This document shows, in pieces, positions 27,484 to 36,454 of a stretch of 39,768 nucleotides of DNA. This stretch comes from Snodgrassella communis (GTDB lineage: Bacteria; Pseudomonadota; Gammaproteobacteria; Burkholderiales; Neisseriaceae). The translations under genes were made by a program, and so were the position numbers. Numbering within the stretch: the first letter of the stretch is position 1; each line of letters begins with the position of its first letter. The notes under the pieces were generated by a model. That model ran no database searches, was not told the DNA's origin, and was given only the letters and a program-made list of their open reading frames with translations. Where the stretch lies: positions 1-39,768 of the forward strand of contig NZ_CAJZCD010000014.1 of NCBI RefSeq assembly GCF_914768045.1. Reading direction: 5' to 3'.

Positions 27484-27512
27484 AAACAGACTGCCTTAAA
27501 GACAGCCTGTTT
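27484..27512 (-). terminator. Terminator of metK
   Basis: On the minus strand AAACAGGCTGTC pairs with GGCAGTCTGTTT (with G-U pairs), loop TTTAA, then a T7 run. It lies 15 bases past the metK stop. Confidence 0.88.
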
Positions 27513-27526
27513 TCATAAACCCAGAA

Positions 27527-28696
27527 TCAAATACCCGCGGCTTCACGCAATAATTGCGCCTTATCCGTACGCTCCCACGTAAATTCCGGTTCTTCACGTC
27601 CGAAATGGCCATATGCCGCCGTTTTAGCATAAATCGGCCGCTGCAAATCCAGCATTTTAATAATCCCCTTCGGACGCAAATCAAAATGCTCCTGCACAAT
27701 CTCAATCAATCGATTTTCATCAACTTTACCAGTACCAAAAGTATCAATCGCAATAGAAGTAGGCTGAGCAATACCAATAGCATACGAAATCTGAATCTGA
27801 CATTGACTGGCCAAACCCGCTGCAACAATATTCTTCGCCACATAACGACAAGCATAAGCAGCTGAACGGTCTACCTTAGTAGGATCTTTACCAGAAAAAG
27901 CACCACCACCATGTGGTGCCGCACCCCCATAAGTATCCACAATAATTTTGCGGCCAGTCAGACCACAGTCCCCCTGCGGCCCGCCAATCACAAAACGGCC
28001 GGTCGGATTAATCAGATACTGCGTATCTTCAGTTAACATATCAGCAGGCAATACCGGCTTGATAATATATTCTTTTACCGCCTCAACCAACTCTTCACGT
28101 CCGACATCCGGTTCATGCTGCGTAGACAGCACAACCGTATCAATGCGCTTCACCTTGCCAGTTTCACTGTCATACACACAAGTTAGTTGCGCTTTCGCAT
28201 CCGGACGCAACCATGGCAGCTCACCACTTTTACGCACTTCACTCTGGCGCTGCATCAGACGATGCGCATAATAAATGGCAAACGGCATCAGCGTAGGTGT
28301 TTCATCACAGGCATAACCAAACATCAGCCCCTGATCACCAGCACCCATATCCAGATCAAGACCTTCCCCCTCATTGACACCCTGTGCAATATCAGGAGAC
28401 TGCTCATCGTAACACACCATCACCGCACAGCCATTGGCATCAAAGCCCAGCTCCGATGAGTTATAACCGATACGCCTAATCGTATCACGTGCAACCTGAA
28501 TATAATTAATATGCGCACGTGTCGAAACCTCACCGGCCAGCACGCATAAACCGGTATTGACTAAAGTTTCAGCGGCTACACGTGCAGCAGGATCCTGAGT
28601 CAGGATAGCGTCTAAAATAGAATCGGAAATCTGGTCGGCAACTTTATCTGGATGACCCTCAGATACCGACTCAGAAGTAAACAGAAATTCACTCAT
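27527..28696 (-). CDS. metK: S-adenosylmethionine synthetase
   Basis: Makes S-adenosylmethionine from methionine and ATP in the cytosol as a homotetramer. The 389-residue length is usual for this enzyme. Signatures: [20 protein letters not shown] at the N-terminus, ACETLVNTG-like [21 protein letters not shown] (the ATP-binding hexapeptide region), [20 protein letters not shown] and [19 protein letters not shown]. Divergent from the acyltransferase at 28796, with a TTATAAT box in between. No SAM riboswitch is seen. Confidence 0.98.
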   Translation of the reverse strand: MSEFLFTSESVSEGHPDKVADQISDSILDAILTQDPAARVAAETLVNTGLCVLAGEVSTRAHINYIQVARDTIRRIGYNSSELGFDANGCAVMVCYDEQSPDIAQGVNEGEGLDLDMGAGDQGLMFGYACDETPTLMPFAIYYAHRLMQRQSEVRKSGELPWLRPDAKAQLTCVYDSETGKVKRIDTVVLSTQHEPDVGREELVEAVKEYIIKPVLPADMLTEDTQYLINPTGRFVIGGPQGDCGLTGRKIIVDTYGGAAPHGGGAFSGKDPTKVDRSAAYACRYVAKNIVAAGLASQCQIQISYAIGIAQPTSIAIDTFGTGKVDENRLIEIVQEHFDLRPKGIIKMLDLQRPIYAKTAAYGHFGREEPEFTWERTDKAQLLREAAGI

Positions 28697-28795
28697 AATT
28701 GACGGATACTTTCTGATGCTAATAATGCTTTATGGGCAGTTATAGATGCTTTTGTTATAATGTCGCCCAAATTTTAAGTTTGAGATACACAACAG

Positions 28796-29668
28796 ATGCA
28801 AAAGCTGGTTTATGTCGTATTTTCCTTGTTGGCACTAATCCCCTTGCCAATCTTGCAGGGCATAGGTTCAATACTGGGGCGTCTTGGCTATTACCTTGCC
28901 ACCAATGAACGTAAACGCACAACTAGAAATCTCCATTTTAGCAAACTTGCCGCCAACGACCAACAAGCAGAGAAATTGATTAAATCGATTTTTGCCGAAA
29001 CAGCCAAAAGCGGGCTGGAACTATCCATAGCTTGGACCCGCTCCAGCAAACATATCGTCTCCCTGTTTAAAGAAGTGCACGGCTGGGAACACATCGAAGA
29101 AGCTATCGCCCACAATCATGGCCTGCTGCTCATTACCCCGCATCTGGGCAATTACGACCTTGCCGGCCGGTACCTGAGCGAAAAACTACCCTTTCCCCTT
29201 ACTGCCATGTACCGCCCGCCCAAAATAAGCTGGCTGGAGAGCATAATGAATAATGGCCGCGTCCGCGATAACGGCTATACCGCACCGGCCAACATGCAGG
29301 GCGTCAAACAAATCGTACGCGCATTAAAAAACAAAGAAGCCACCATCGTTTTACCTGATCAAGTACCTGGTGAAGGTGAAGGCGTATGGGCAACTTTTTT
29401 TGGTCAACCAGCCTACACCATGACACTGGCTTCACGTCTGGCCGTCATGCCCAAAGTAACTGCCCTGTTCTTTTGCGGTGAACGACTACCCCACGGCCGC
29501 GGCTTTGCCCTGCATATTGCTCCCATGCAAGGTAATCTAACCGGCAACAAAGAACAGGATGCACAAATTATTAACAACAATATTGAACAGTGGGTCGCTC
29601 GCTTTCCCAGCCAGTATTTGTTTGGTTATAATCGCTACAAATCACGTAAAGCTAGATCCATTACCTGA
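28796..29668 (+). CDS. Lipid A biosynthesis lauroyl acyltransferase (LpxL-like)
   Basis: A 290-residue late acyltransferase of lipid A biosynthesis with an N-terminal hydrophobic anchor (VYVVFSLLALIPLPILQGIG), the catalytic HX4D box HLGNYD, MYRPPK, LPDQVPGEGEGVWATFFG and the C-terminal YLFGYNRYK. The box sequence and length agree with the neisserial LpxL/HtrB group. It is transcribed divergently from metK; TTATAAT at about 28755-28761 may be its -10. It is the second acyltransferase of this fold in the window. Confidence 0.88.
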   Translation: MQKLVYVVFSLLALIPLPILQGIGSILGRLGYYLATNERKRTTRNLHFSKLAANDQQAEKLIKSIFAETAKSGLELSIAWTRSSKHIVSLFKEVHGWEHIEEAIAHNHGLLLITPHLGNYDLAGRYLSEKLPFPLTAMYRPPKISWLESIMNNGRVRDNGYTAPANMQGVKQIVRALKNKEATIVLPDQVPGEGEGVWATFFGQPAYTMTLASRLAVMPKVTALFFCGERLPHGRGFALHIAPMQGNLTGNKEQDAQIINNNIEQWVARFPSQYLFGYNRYKSRKARSIT

Positions 29669-30295
29669 TAACAATTACACACATATACTCGCAACAAATC
29701 TCCTTATATGAGCTTTTGGTTCCAACCTGCATAAAACATCGACAAACCACTACCAAGAAAATTTATTCAAATATAAACAATATTTATATATAGACAAACA
29801 CAGATACCAGTACTGCGAAAATTATTCATAGATACGATAATAATTTTATGTTTTAAATAAATTATTTTACTTAAGTGAAATTTTTTATACTTTGAATAAA
29901 TAAAGCCATCACTATATTATCTTTTAGGTATAAATAATTTATTCATATATTATTTATATAGAAATAAATTTTATTTTCAACATTTTTACCTATTATACTG
30001 TCAATGAATATAACAAATATTTTAATAAGATATATAATTTTTTATATTTATCAATACTTTATGTAAAAAACCACTAAACCTATATAATATTACTTTAGTC
30101 ACATATTTATCTTCTGCTGAGCTAAAATTTTAGCCGCTAAAATTTAAAAACATCTCCCAGATATAATTTTTAAAAGCATCTGCACCTACTTTAATTTAAT
30201 AATGTGCATTCAATAATAAAAATTGAAATAATTTTATCTATGAATCAAACTAAGAATTACGATAAAGGTTCTTTATATTACTTATACAATACAAA
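29669..30295. other. Very A/T-rich gap with a palindrome
   Basis: Some 630 bases of mostly A and T with no credible gene. Inside lies an exact palindrome AAATTTTAGC-C-GCTAAAATTT (30125-30145), preceded by another GCTAAAATTT at 30121 that overlaps it. No promoter pair or RNA was identified. Confidence 0.5.
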
Positions 30296-30328
30296 AATCC
30301 CCTATACTTTCTTTAAGTATAGGGGATT
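30296..30328 (-). terminator. Terminator of the 51-codon gene
   Basis: A perfect 14-bp stem: AATCCCCTATACTT (30296-30309) with AAGTATAGGGGATT (30315-30328), loop of 5. On the minus strand it is followed by TTTTTGT, so it terminates minus-strand transcription 10 bases past the stop of the small gene. Confidence 0.88.
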
Positions 30329-30338
30329 GACTAACTAG

Positions 30339-30494
30339 TTATTCAACCGAATGCGGCCGCCTCCTATAATGAGAACAAACATCTTCAAATTGCCCATAAC
30401 GGAAACGAGTATATTGACGTACTAATACAAGATCAGATAACGTCAAAGAGTCACAAAAACTCTTTATATGATGAATATATGCGTTATTCAACAC
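30339..30494 (-). CDS. 51-residue basic protein, unrecognised family
   Basis: A GTG-start gene of 51 codons. AAGGA lies 9 bases ahead of the GTG, the stop TAA is at 30339-30341, and a near-ideal terminator follows at once. The product has an N-terminal half that looks helical (YIHHIKSFCDSLTLSDLVLV), then an arginine- and tyrosine-rich half (RQYTRFRYGQFEDVCSHYRR) ending RPHSVE. Two cysteines are at 14 and 40. Net charge is positive, which would suit RNA or DNA binding, but that is inference. The next gene upstream on the same strand ends 186 bases away behind hairpins, so this seems a separate transcript. Confidence 0.5.
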   Translation of the reverse strand: MLNNAYIHHIKSFCDSLTLSDLVLVRQYTRFRYGQFEDVCSHYRRRPHSVE

Positions 30495-30650
30495 AATATA
30501 TATTCCTTATCCCTGTCTGGTTAAAAACGAGATAGAATAGACAAGAATATATAATTACTGTACACTCATTACTGCTTGAATAGTAAAAATGCAAGTGATT
30601 TTTTTCTTGACTTTTACAGAAGACAGGTAATAATTCTGTCTACCTCGGTA

Positions 30651-30680
30651 AACTCAGTGAAGCGCTAACTTCACTGAGTT
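30651..30680. terminator. 12-bp hairpin at the end of the 192-aa gene
   Basis: AACTCAGTGAAG (30651-30662) and CTTCACTGAGTT (30669-30680) form a perfect stem with a 6-nt loop; it overlaps the stop codon of the minus-strand gene. The T-rich tail is better on the plus strand (TTTATTTTAAT) than on the minus (TTTACC). A second dyad AGACAG/CTGTCT lies nearby (about 30621-30641). Confidence 0.65.
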
Positions 30681-31258
30681 TATTTTAATAAATCCATATC
30701 TACTTCATCTTCAAAAACTATATCTTTATTTTCCTCATTATTTAATTCATGCTGAACATCACGATTGGTAGTGTATAAACCTTTACGTCCAGGTACCGAG
30801 AACAACATATCTTTTTTAACCATTCTGTATAATCTGTTATTCAGAATAGTTCTGGTATATGTTATTCCCGTGGTAATTCTTAAAGCAATGAGCAGATTAT
30901 TTAAACTAATCCTCTTGTTTTTTGCTTTATCAATTAAATTGAGTACATCAATTTCAAATTTATCAGTATCGGTAAGGCTAATTTCATTTTTTAAATCTTC
31001 CGGTATCGATCTAACAGCAAAAGGAGTTAAATTTTCTGGATTATTTAAAACATCAGCCAATAAAGCATCATCAGCTACACTTTGTGTAGTAGACTCAAAC
31101 CCACTTTTCTGAGCATAATCCTTAACACTTTCTAATACAGAAAGTTGAGTTTCGATTTCTGAATGTGAAAAATGAGTCTCACCACGTTCAAGCGAATCCC
31201 GCAGAAAGGATATCTGCTGAATCAAACACGATAACAACTCTTGACTAAACACGTTCAT
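30680..31258 (-). CDS. Hypothetical protein with possible winged-helix domain
   Basis: A 192-residue acidic, probably soluble protein. The N-terminal part (SCLIQQISFLRDSLERGETH...) is helical. The C-terminal part, about residues 100-170 (FEIDVLNLIDKAKNKRISLNNLLIALRITTG ... VPGRKGLYTTNRD), reads like a helix-turn-helix followed by a beta-wing, so a DNA-binding role is possible. The tail is highly acidic (EDEVDMDLL). No specific family is recognised. GGTGA lies 7 bases ahead of the ATG. It stands in an A/T-rich accessory stretch between core genes, suggesting acquired DNA. Confidence 0.6.
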   Translation of the reverse strand: MNVFSQELLSCLIQQISFLRDSLERGETHFSHSEIETQLSVLESVKDYAQKSGFESTTQSVADDALLADVLNNPENLTPFAVRSIPEDLKNEISLTDTDKFEIDVLNLIDKAKNKRISLNNLLIALRITTGITYTRTILNNRLYRMVKKDMLFSVPGRKGLYTTNRDVQHELNNEENKDIVFEDEVDMDLLK

Positions 31259-31950
31259 CCTTCATTCACCAAAACAAACCATTTCATATCCATACCGCTA
31301 CATCTGTAACTAATTTGCATTATACTGTTTTTTTTCACAACGTCAACGAGATTATCGAGAGCATATACGAGTTATGAGCTAATTCAAGGTAAGATAATTG
31401 CAAAAAAAAAGCAATTCTAAATTCAAAAAAGCTTAATTTTCCATTTATACTTTCAAAATATAAAAAATAAAATTTATATTAATAAACATATACTTATAAT
31501 AACAATTATTTAATATAACTATTACTAACTGTTTATCTAGATATACCTATACACTTAATATTATTAAATAATTTAAACACATTATTGTCTAAAAGCCAAA
31601 TGGTAAATTTATGTAATTTAGCATTTGGATGTTCTAATTCGAATCTAAAAATACTGATTTCTTCAGATATATATGCAAGTAGATTTTAAATCTGTATCTG
31701 TCTTTATTTAACTGCTCACCACTTATTAGCAATACATTTGATGACTATAATTTTTTTATAAATACCGTTTTATATCTTGTAGCCGCTCAGAGTACTACAA
31801 CCACTAACAGTATTACAGTATTTCTCAATCAATTAATACCTCATAACTCTTTTAAAATCTTGCACCAAATCATCCATATTTAATTTCAATTAAGCCAATT
31901 ACTCTTGATTTTCTCTATAATAAAGGAGAGCATGATATTTTACAGATAAA
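31259..31950. other. A/T-rich gap with an isolated hairpin
   Basis: About 690 bases without a credible gene. It holds a 14-bp stem with one mismatch, CCAAATGGTAAATT (31596-31609) / AATTTAGCATTTGG (31615-31628), loop of 5. On the minus strand it is followed by CTTTTAG, so it could end a short minus-strand RNA. Nothing else could be identified. Confidence 0.5.
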
Positions 31951-31980
31951 AGAAAAAGAGCCATAAAGGCTCTTTTTTCT
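31951..31980 (-). terminator. Terminator of rplM-rpsI
   Basis: AAAAAGAGCC (31953-31962), loop ATAAA, GGCTCTTTTT (31968-31977). Symmetric T/A-runs make it work on either strand; it ends the ribosomal-protein operon on the minus strand. Confidence 0.92.
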
Positions 31981-32016
31981 GAATTCGTAAAACTGCTTGA
32001 AATATAACAATACAGA

Positions 32017-32409
32017 TTAACGTTTAGAGAACTGTTTAGCACGGCGTGCTTTACGCAGACCGAATTTCTTACGTTCAACTTCACGTGCATCACGAGTTAC
32101 CAGACCAGCAGCAGACAGAGTTGGCTTCAGAGCTGCATCGTAGTCAATCAACGCACGGGTAATACCGTGACGAATCGCACCAGACTGGCCAGTTTCACCA
32201 CCACCTACTACATTAACTTTAATATCAAAAGCTTCCAGATTTTCGGTCAGTACCAATGGCTGACGTACAATCATACGGCCGGTTTCGCGACCAAAGAATT
32301 CATCCAGCGGACGACCATTTACAATAATCTGACCGCTACCCTTTTGCAGGAAAACACGAGCCACTGAACTTTTGCGGCGACCCGTGCCGTAGTAATATTT
32401 ACCGTTCAT
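32017..32409 (-). CDS. rpsI: 30S ribosomal protein S9
   Basis: S9 of the small subunit, 130 residues, with its tail reaching the P-site tRNA. Recognised by [16 protein letters not shown] at the N-terminus, [19 protein letters not shown] in the middle and the basic C-terminus ending RRAKQFSKR, whose last Lys-Arg is conserved. It follows rplM by 9 bases, the universal L13-S9 pair. Confidence 0.99.
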   Translation of the reverse strand: MNGKYYYGTGRRKSSVARVFLQKGSGQIIVNGRPLDEFFGRETGRMIVRQPLVLTENLEAFDIKVNVVGGGETGQSGAIRHGITRALIDYDAALKPTLSAAGLVTRDAREVERKKFGLRKARRAKQFSKR

Positions 32410-32418
32410 CGCGTGTCC

Positions 32419-32847
32419 TTAGATATCCAAAACTTTAGGTTGTTGAGCTGCATGACCATGTTCTGCAGTAGCATATACTTTCAGTTTTTTAATCATAGCA
32501 TAGCCCAGCGGGCCTTTAGGTAACATACCTTTAACCGCTTTTTCCAGCGCACGACCAGGAAATTGGTTTTGCATTTCAGCAAAAGTACGCTCGTAGATAC
32601 CACCAGGGAAACCTGAGTGGCGGTAGTATTTTTTATCAGTCTGTTTCTGACCAGTCACACGCAATTTGTCAGCATTGATCACAATAATGTAATCACCGGT
32701 ATCAACATGCGGCGTGTATTCTGGCTTATGTTTGCCACGCAGACGGCGAGCGATTTCAGCAGCCAAACGACCCAGAACTTTGTCTTGAGCGTCAACCACA
32801 TACCAATCACGCTTCACCTCATGCGGCTTAGCTGAAAAGGTTTTCAT
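32419..32847 (-). CDS. rplM: 50S ribosomal protein L13
   Basis: L13 of the large subunit, 142 residues, an early assembly protein. It begins [20 protein letters not shown] and includes [20 protein letters not shown] and the [20 protein letters not shown] segment typical of the family. First gene of the rplM-rpsI operon, behind a strong sigma-70 promoter. Confidence 0.99.
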   Translation of the reverse strand: MKTFSAKPHEVKRDWYVVDAQDKVLGRLAAEIARRLRGKHKPEYTPHVDTGDYIIVINADKLRVTGQKQTDKKYYRHSGFPGGIYERTFAEMQNQFPGRALEKAVKGMLPKGPLGYAMIKKLKVYATAEHGHAAQQPKVLDI

Positions 32848-32882
32848 AGAAGCTAATCCAGATATATATACGAAAGCTTCTA

Positions 32883-32911
32883 ATATTAAAGATTAATCAA
32901 GTGATTGTCAA
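32883..32911 (-). promoter_or_regulatory. Sigma-70 promoter of rplM-rpsI
   Basis: On the minus strand TTGACA (32906-32911), 17-bp spacer, TAATAT (32883-32888), about 36 bases upstream of the rplM ATG. The -35 is perfect and the -10 matches 4 of 6 bases. Confidence 0.78.
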
Positions 32912-32991
32912 TTACTATACTGGGTTTATATGACAAACTCCCTGTATTCACAGAGATTGGCAGACCATACTTTTCACCCCTAATATCATGC

Positions 32992-35124
32992 CTAACCGAT
33001 GCGTTTAAAAGGTGGCAGACATGCCAGTAACTGCTTACCATAACGCGCAGTCAGAATACGGTTATCCAGAATAGTTACCCGTCCGTAATCCGACTCAGTA
33101 CGAATCAGCCGCCCAACAGCCTGTATCAGCTTAATACTGGCTTCTGGCACAGTAATTTCCATAAAAGGATTACCACCGCGCGCTTCTATCCACTGATTAC
33201 GGGTTTTCTCAATCGGATTATCCGGCATAGCAAAGGGCAGCTTGGCAATAATAACCTGTACACACATTTCACCGGGTAAATCCAACCCTTCAGCAAAACT
33301 ATCCAGTCCAAAAATAATACTGGGCTTACCAGCAGCTATAGCTTCCTGATGGCGCTGCAATAACACCTGCTTAGGTATTTCTCCCTGTACCAACAACAGC
33401 GGCAAATGACTGTCTGGTAACTTCAGCGCCACCTCCTGCATCTGCCGGCGAGAAGAAAACAACACCAGCGTACCAATGGCTTCATTTTCATTAATCAGCC
33501 TCGGCAGCCATTTAACAATTTCACTAGTATGCGCAGCAGCATCTTTCGGGCTGGCTGCCAGTGCCGGTATATACAGCTCACCCTGCTCAGCAAAATGAAA
33601 CGGACTATCCAGTGCCAGCATAGCCGTATCCGGCAGCCAGTTCAGCCCTGTTTGCTTTAACAGCAAATCAAATGTCCCCAGCGAGCGTAACGTTGCCGAA
33701 GTAAGCAAGGCACCGGCTGCGCGTCGCCACAAGCCACTGGCCAACTTACTGGCACTAGTAATTGGCGAAGCATTAAAACTGTAATCCACCTTATCTTTAA
33801 AAGTCCGCGTAATCCATTTAGCCAGCGGAGCTTCACCTTCTACATTTTCAGTAGAAATCAAGTCCCATACATCCACAACCTGTTCTACCCGTGCCAGCAA
33901 CATCCCCAGATCACCACATAACCGGTCGAGCAGACTACTGTCCTGATTTTTATCACGTCGTGCGGCTGCTAGCGCCTCATTCATACTATTAATATGCTTG
34001 AGCAGCATACGCGCTGCCATAGCTGTATTATTTACCAGTATACTTAAACCTGAAGGTATAGCACCATCCGGCCACAACCAACTACTTTCCTCAATACCCT
34101 CCTGTGTAGCCAGACTGGGTTCATCAGCCAGATGAAACAGCCACTCCTGCATACTTTCCTGCAAGCCAGATGCAGCCTCAGTAGCCAGCACAGCCAGCTC
34201 ACTCTTATCCAGCACACCAGCCACCTTATCAACAACATTACCAATCCGGTCTAAAAACCACAAGGCCTGATTCAGACTGTGTTCAGCAGCAAATTGTTGC
34301 AAGGCCTTATGTGATAAATGATGAGCCTCATCAATACAATAAAAGCTGTTGGCCGGTGATGGCAGAATCACGCCCCCGCCCATACCAATATCAGCCAGCA
34401 GCAAATCATGATTGGCCACCACCACATTCACCGTTTCCAGAGTTTCCCTTGCCAGAAAAAACGGACATTCCGGCCGATTAGGGCAGCCGGCTTTCAGACA
34501 GCCATGACGGTCATTGGTTACCCTTTGCCACAAGCCCTCATCAATCTGTTCCGGCCAAGTGTCACGGTCACCATTAAAAGTACGCGCAGCAAACTGGTCT
34601 GCCATATCTCGCAATACAGCTAATTCTTCAGCTCTCGGTTTCTTGTCCCAGAACACCTGCTGTGGTTCAAACCCCTGCAAACTATCCTGCGCGTTTAATT
34701 GGGTTAATTGATACAGTTTATACGGACACAAATAGCGACCGCGCCCTTTTGCCAGCGCAAAGCTCAGACTCAGCCCACTATGCCTAACAACAAACGGCAA
34801 ATCCCGTCCCACCAGCTGCTCCTGTAAGGCCACCGTGGCACTGCTAACTACCAGAATTTTGCCACGAGTCTGCGCCATAATTCCACCGGCCAGCAAATAC
34901 GCCAGACTTTTCCCAACACCCGTTGGGCCTTCTACTATAACAATAGATTCACCATTGCGCTCCGGCGCATCCTCACCAGCCTGCTGTTGCTGAGTGCGCG
35001 AAAATGCATTGGCAATGGCTGCAATCATTTCCCGCTGAGCCTGACGCGGTCGGAAATGAGGCAGACTTTTAGCGATATTCTGATAATGGTCGCGTATAGC
35101 GTTCTTTTCTAAATCAGTGAGCAT
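32992..35124 (-). CDS. dinG: ATP-dependent DNA helicase DinG
   Basis: An XPD-like superfamily 2 helicase (5'-3') with a 4Fe-4S cluster that unwinds R-loops, D-loops and forks during repair; 710 residues, usual for DinG. Walker A GPTGVGKS is at residues 66-73, the DEAH box in CIDEAHHLSH, and motif VI in QAVGRLIRTESDYG. Four cluster cysteines are visible at 133, 209, 214 and 220, with the same 5- and 6-residue separations as in E. coli DinG (194, 199, 205). It follows the rplM promoter region with its own start. Confidence 0.94.
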   Translation of the reverse strand: MLTDLEKNAIRDHYQNIAKSLPHFRPRQAQREMIAAIANAFSRTQQQQAGEDAPERNGESIVIVEGPTGVGKSLAYLLAGGIMAQTRGKILVVSSATVALQEQLVGRDLPFVVRHSGLSLSFALAKGRGRYLCPYKLYQLTQLNAQDSLQGFEPQQVFWDKKPRAEELAVLRDMADQFAARTFNGDRDTWPEQIDEGLWQRVTNDRHGCLKAGCPNRPECPFFLARETLETVNVVVANHDLLLADIGMGGGVILPSPANSFYCIDEAHHLSHKALQQFAAEHSLNQALWFLDRIGNVVDKVAGVLDKSELAVLATEAASGLQESMQEWLFHLADEPSLATQEGIEESSWLWPDGAIPSGLSILVNNTAMAARMLLKHINSMNEALAAARRDKNQDSSLLDRLCGDLGMLLARVEQVVDVWDLISTENVEGEAPLAKWITRTFKDKVDYSFNASPITSASKLASGLWRRAAGALLTSATLRSLGTFDLLLKQTGLNWLPDTAMLALDSPFHFAEQGELYIPALAASPKDAAAHTSEIVKWLPRLINENEAIGTLVLFSSRRQMQEVALKLPDSHLPLLLVQGEIPKQVLLQRHQEAIAAGKPSIIFGLDSFAEGLDLPGEMCVQVIIAKLPFAMPDNPIEKTRNQWIEARGGNPFMEITVPEASIKLIQAVGRLIRTESDYGRVTILDNRILTARYGKQLLACLPPFKRIG

Positions 35125-35220
35125 AACTATTCAAACAGAGGACAAATGGCATAAATGCTTATTCTATTTAGTAGTAAAGTTATTTAAAATCAGTATATTT
35201 ATAAACTAATTCTAATTATA

Positions 35221-35248
35221 TACTGAAATTCCATATCAAATTTCAGTA
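35221..35248 (+). promoter_or_regulatory. Perfect dyad directly upstream of metQ
   Basis: TACTGAAATT (35221-35230), 8-nt loop, AATTTCAGTA (35239-35248). The right arm abuts the AGG ribosome binding site 6 bases before the metQ ATG. It could be an operator or an mRNA hairpin that masks the ribosome binding site; the sequence cannot decide. Confidence 0.55.
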
Positions 35249-35256
35249 GGTACATT

Positions 35257-36090
35257 ATGAACAAAATTATCTATCTTGTATTATCCTGCTTAGTAGCAAC
35301 AGGCTTAATTGCCTGCTCCAAAACCCAGCATGACACCACAGCAACTGATCCAGCCACAAAAAAAGAACTGATTTTTGGTGCTTCTGCCATGCCCTATAGC
35401 ACCGTCTTTGAACAAGGTATCAAACCCATTCTCGAAAAACAGGGTTATACAATCAAAACCCTGAATTTTTCCACGCTGGAAGTGAATAATCAATCAGTTA
35501 ATAATGGTCAGGTTGATTTTAACCTCGATCAACACACCGCCTACCTTAACGTCTTTAACCAAGAAAAAGGCACACACCTGTATCCGTTAGTACATATCCC
35601 AACCGTTCCAGCCGCCATCTATTCAGACAAACATACCTCTATTCAGCAGGCTCCCAATGGTGCCAGCATACTGATTCCCAGCGACCCAGCCAATACCTCC
35701 CGTGCACTGCGCATCCTCACCGACAACCACCTAATTCAGCTAAAACCTAACACCAATCCGATACTCGCCACCACCAGAGATATAGCCAGCAATCCCAAAC
35801 AACTGAAAATCAGAGAAATTGATTCAGTAATGATACCGCGCACACTGAACGAAGTAGATTTCGGATTTGCCTCTGGCGGCATTGCCTATCAGTCGAAACT
35901 GGATCCCCAAAAAGCTGTACTACGCGAAAAAGTAGTGCCCGAAATGGAAATGGTGGTTACCATCAATGAAAAAAACAAAGATACACAATGGGCAAAAGAC
36001 CTGAAAGCAGCCTATCAATCGCCAGAATTCAAACAATTTATGCAGAAATACAATCAAAACAAAATGTGGGTAATGCCACAGGGAGAATAA
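35257..36090 (+). CDS. metQ: MetQ/NlpA-family methionine-binding lipoprotein
   Basis: The substrate-binding lipoprotein of a methionine ABC importer; 277 residues. The signal peptide ends in LIACSK with Cys20 or so as the lipidation site. The ligand fold starts KELIFGASAMPYSTVFEQGI and includes NQSVNNGQVDFNLDQHTAYL, a conserved MetQ block, and VPAAIYSDKH. The ATPase (metN) and permease (metI) genes are not adjacent on either side, so this is an orphan binding protein or a second copy. A terminator follows. Confidence 0.9.
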   Translation: MNKIIYLVLSCLVATGLIACSKTQHDTTATDPATKKELIFGASAMPYSTVFEQGIKPILEKQGYTIKTLNFSTLEVNNQSVNNGQVDFNLDQHTAYLNVFNQEKGTHLYPLVHIPTVPAAIYSDKHTSIQQAPNGASILIPSDPANTSRALRILTDNHLIQLKPNTNPILATTRDIASNPKQLKIREIDSVMIPRTLNEVDFGFASGGIAYQSKLDPQKAVLREKVVPEMEMVVTINEKNKDTQWAKDLKAAYQSPEFKQFMQKYNQNKMWVMPQGE

Positions 36091-36116
36091 AGTACTTCAA
36101 CCTCCAATTACCCCGA

Positions 36117-36154
36117 AAACTGTCGGCAATATTATTCTGTATTACCGACAGTTT
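36117..36154 (+). terminator. Terminator of metQ
   Basis: AAACTGTCGG (36117-36126) / CCGACAGTTT (36145-36154), with an inner AATA/TATT helix, 27 bases after the stop. The descending arm supplies a short T-run. Confidence 0.8.
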
Positions 36155-36454
36155 ACATATCAGCAAAAGCCCAAAGGCCACATTTACCATCCGCCATCAA
36201 ACAATATAAACTTATTACCACATACAACATCACCAGACAAACCGTCTCCAAAACAAAATATAGTTAATAAAAATAACAATATCAAACACATTTAATAATT
36301 ACAAAATTACACAACTAATTTGCATAAGCATAACTCTCTACAAATCAAACTTGTTTTTTAAAAACTACCCCGTCTATAACTCACCTTAAAATAGTACAAC
36401 ATAAAAAGCATAAAAATAGAAAATTTTCTTCATTGACTAACAGAGGATTTAAAT

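Noticed and set aside
26833-27582. Plus-strand frames of 60-98 codons between marR and metK
   Set aside because: No Shine-Dalgarno sequence, and products rich in N, Q, P, T as expected from A/C-rich noncoding DNA.
28700-28795. SAM riboswitch in the metK / acyltransferase intergenic region
   Set aside because: The gap is under 100 bases, with a TTATAAT promoter-like box and no conserved aptamer elements.
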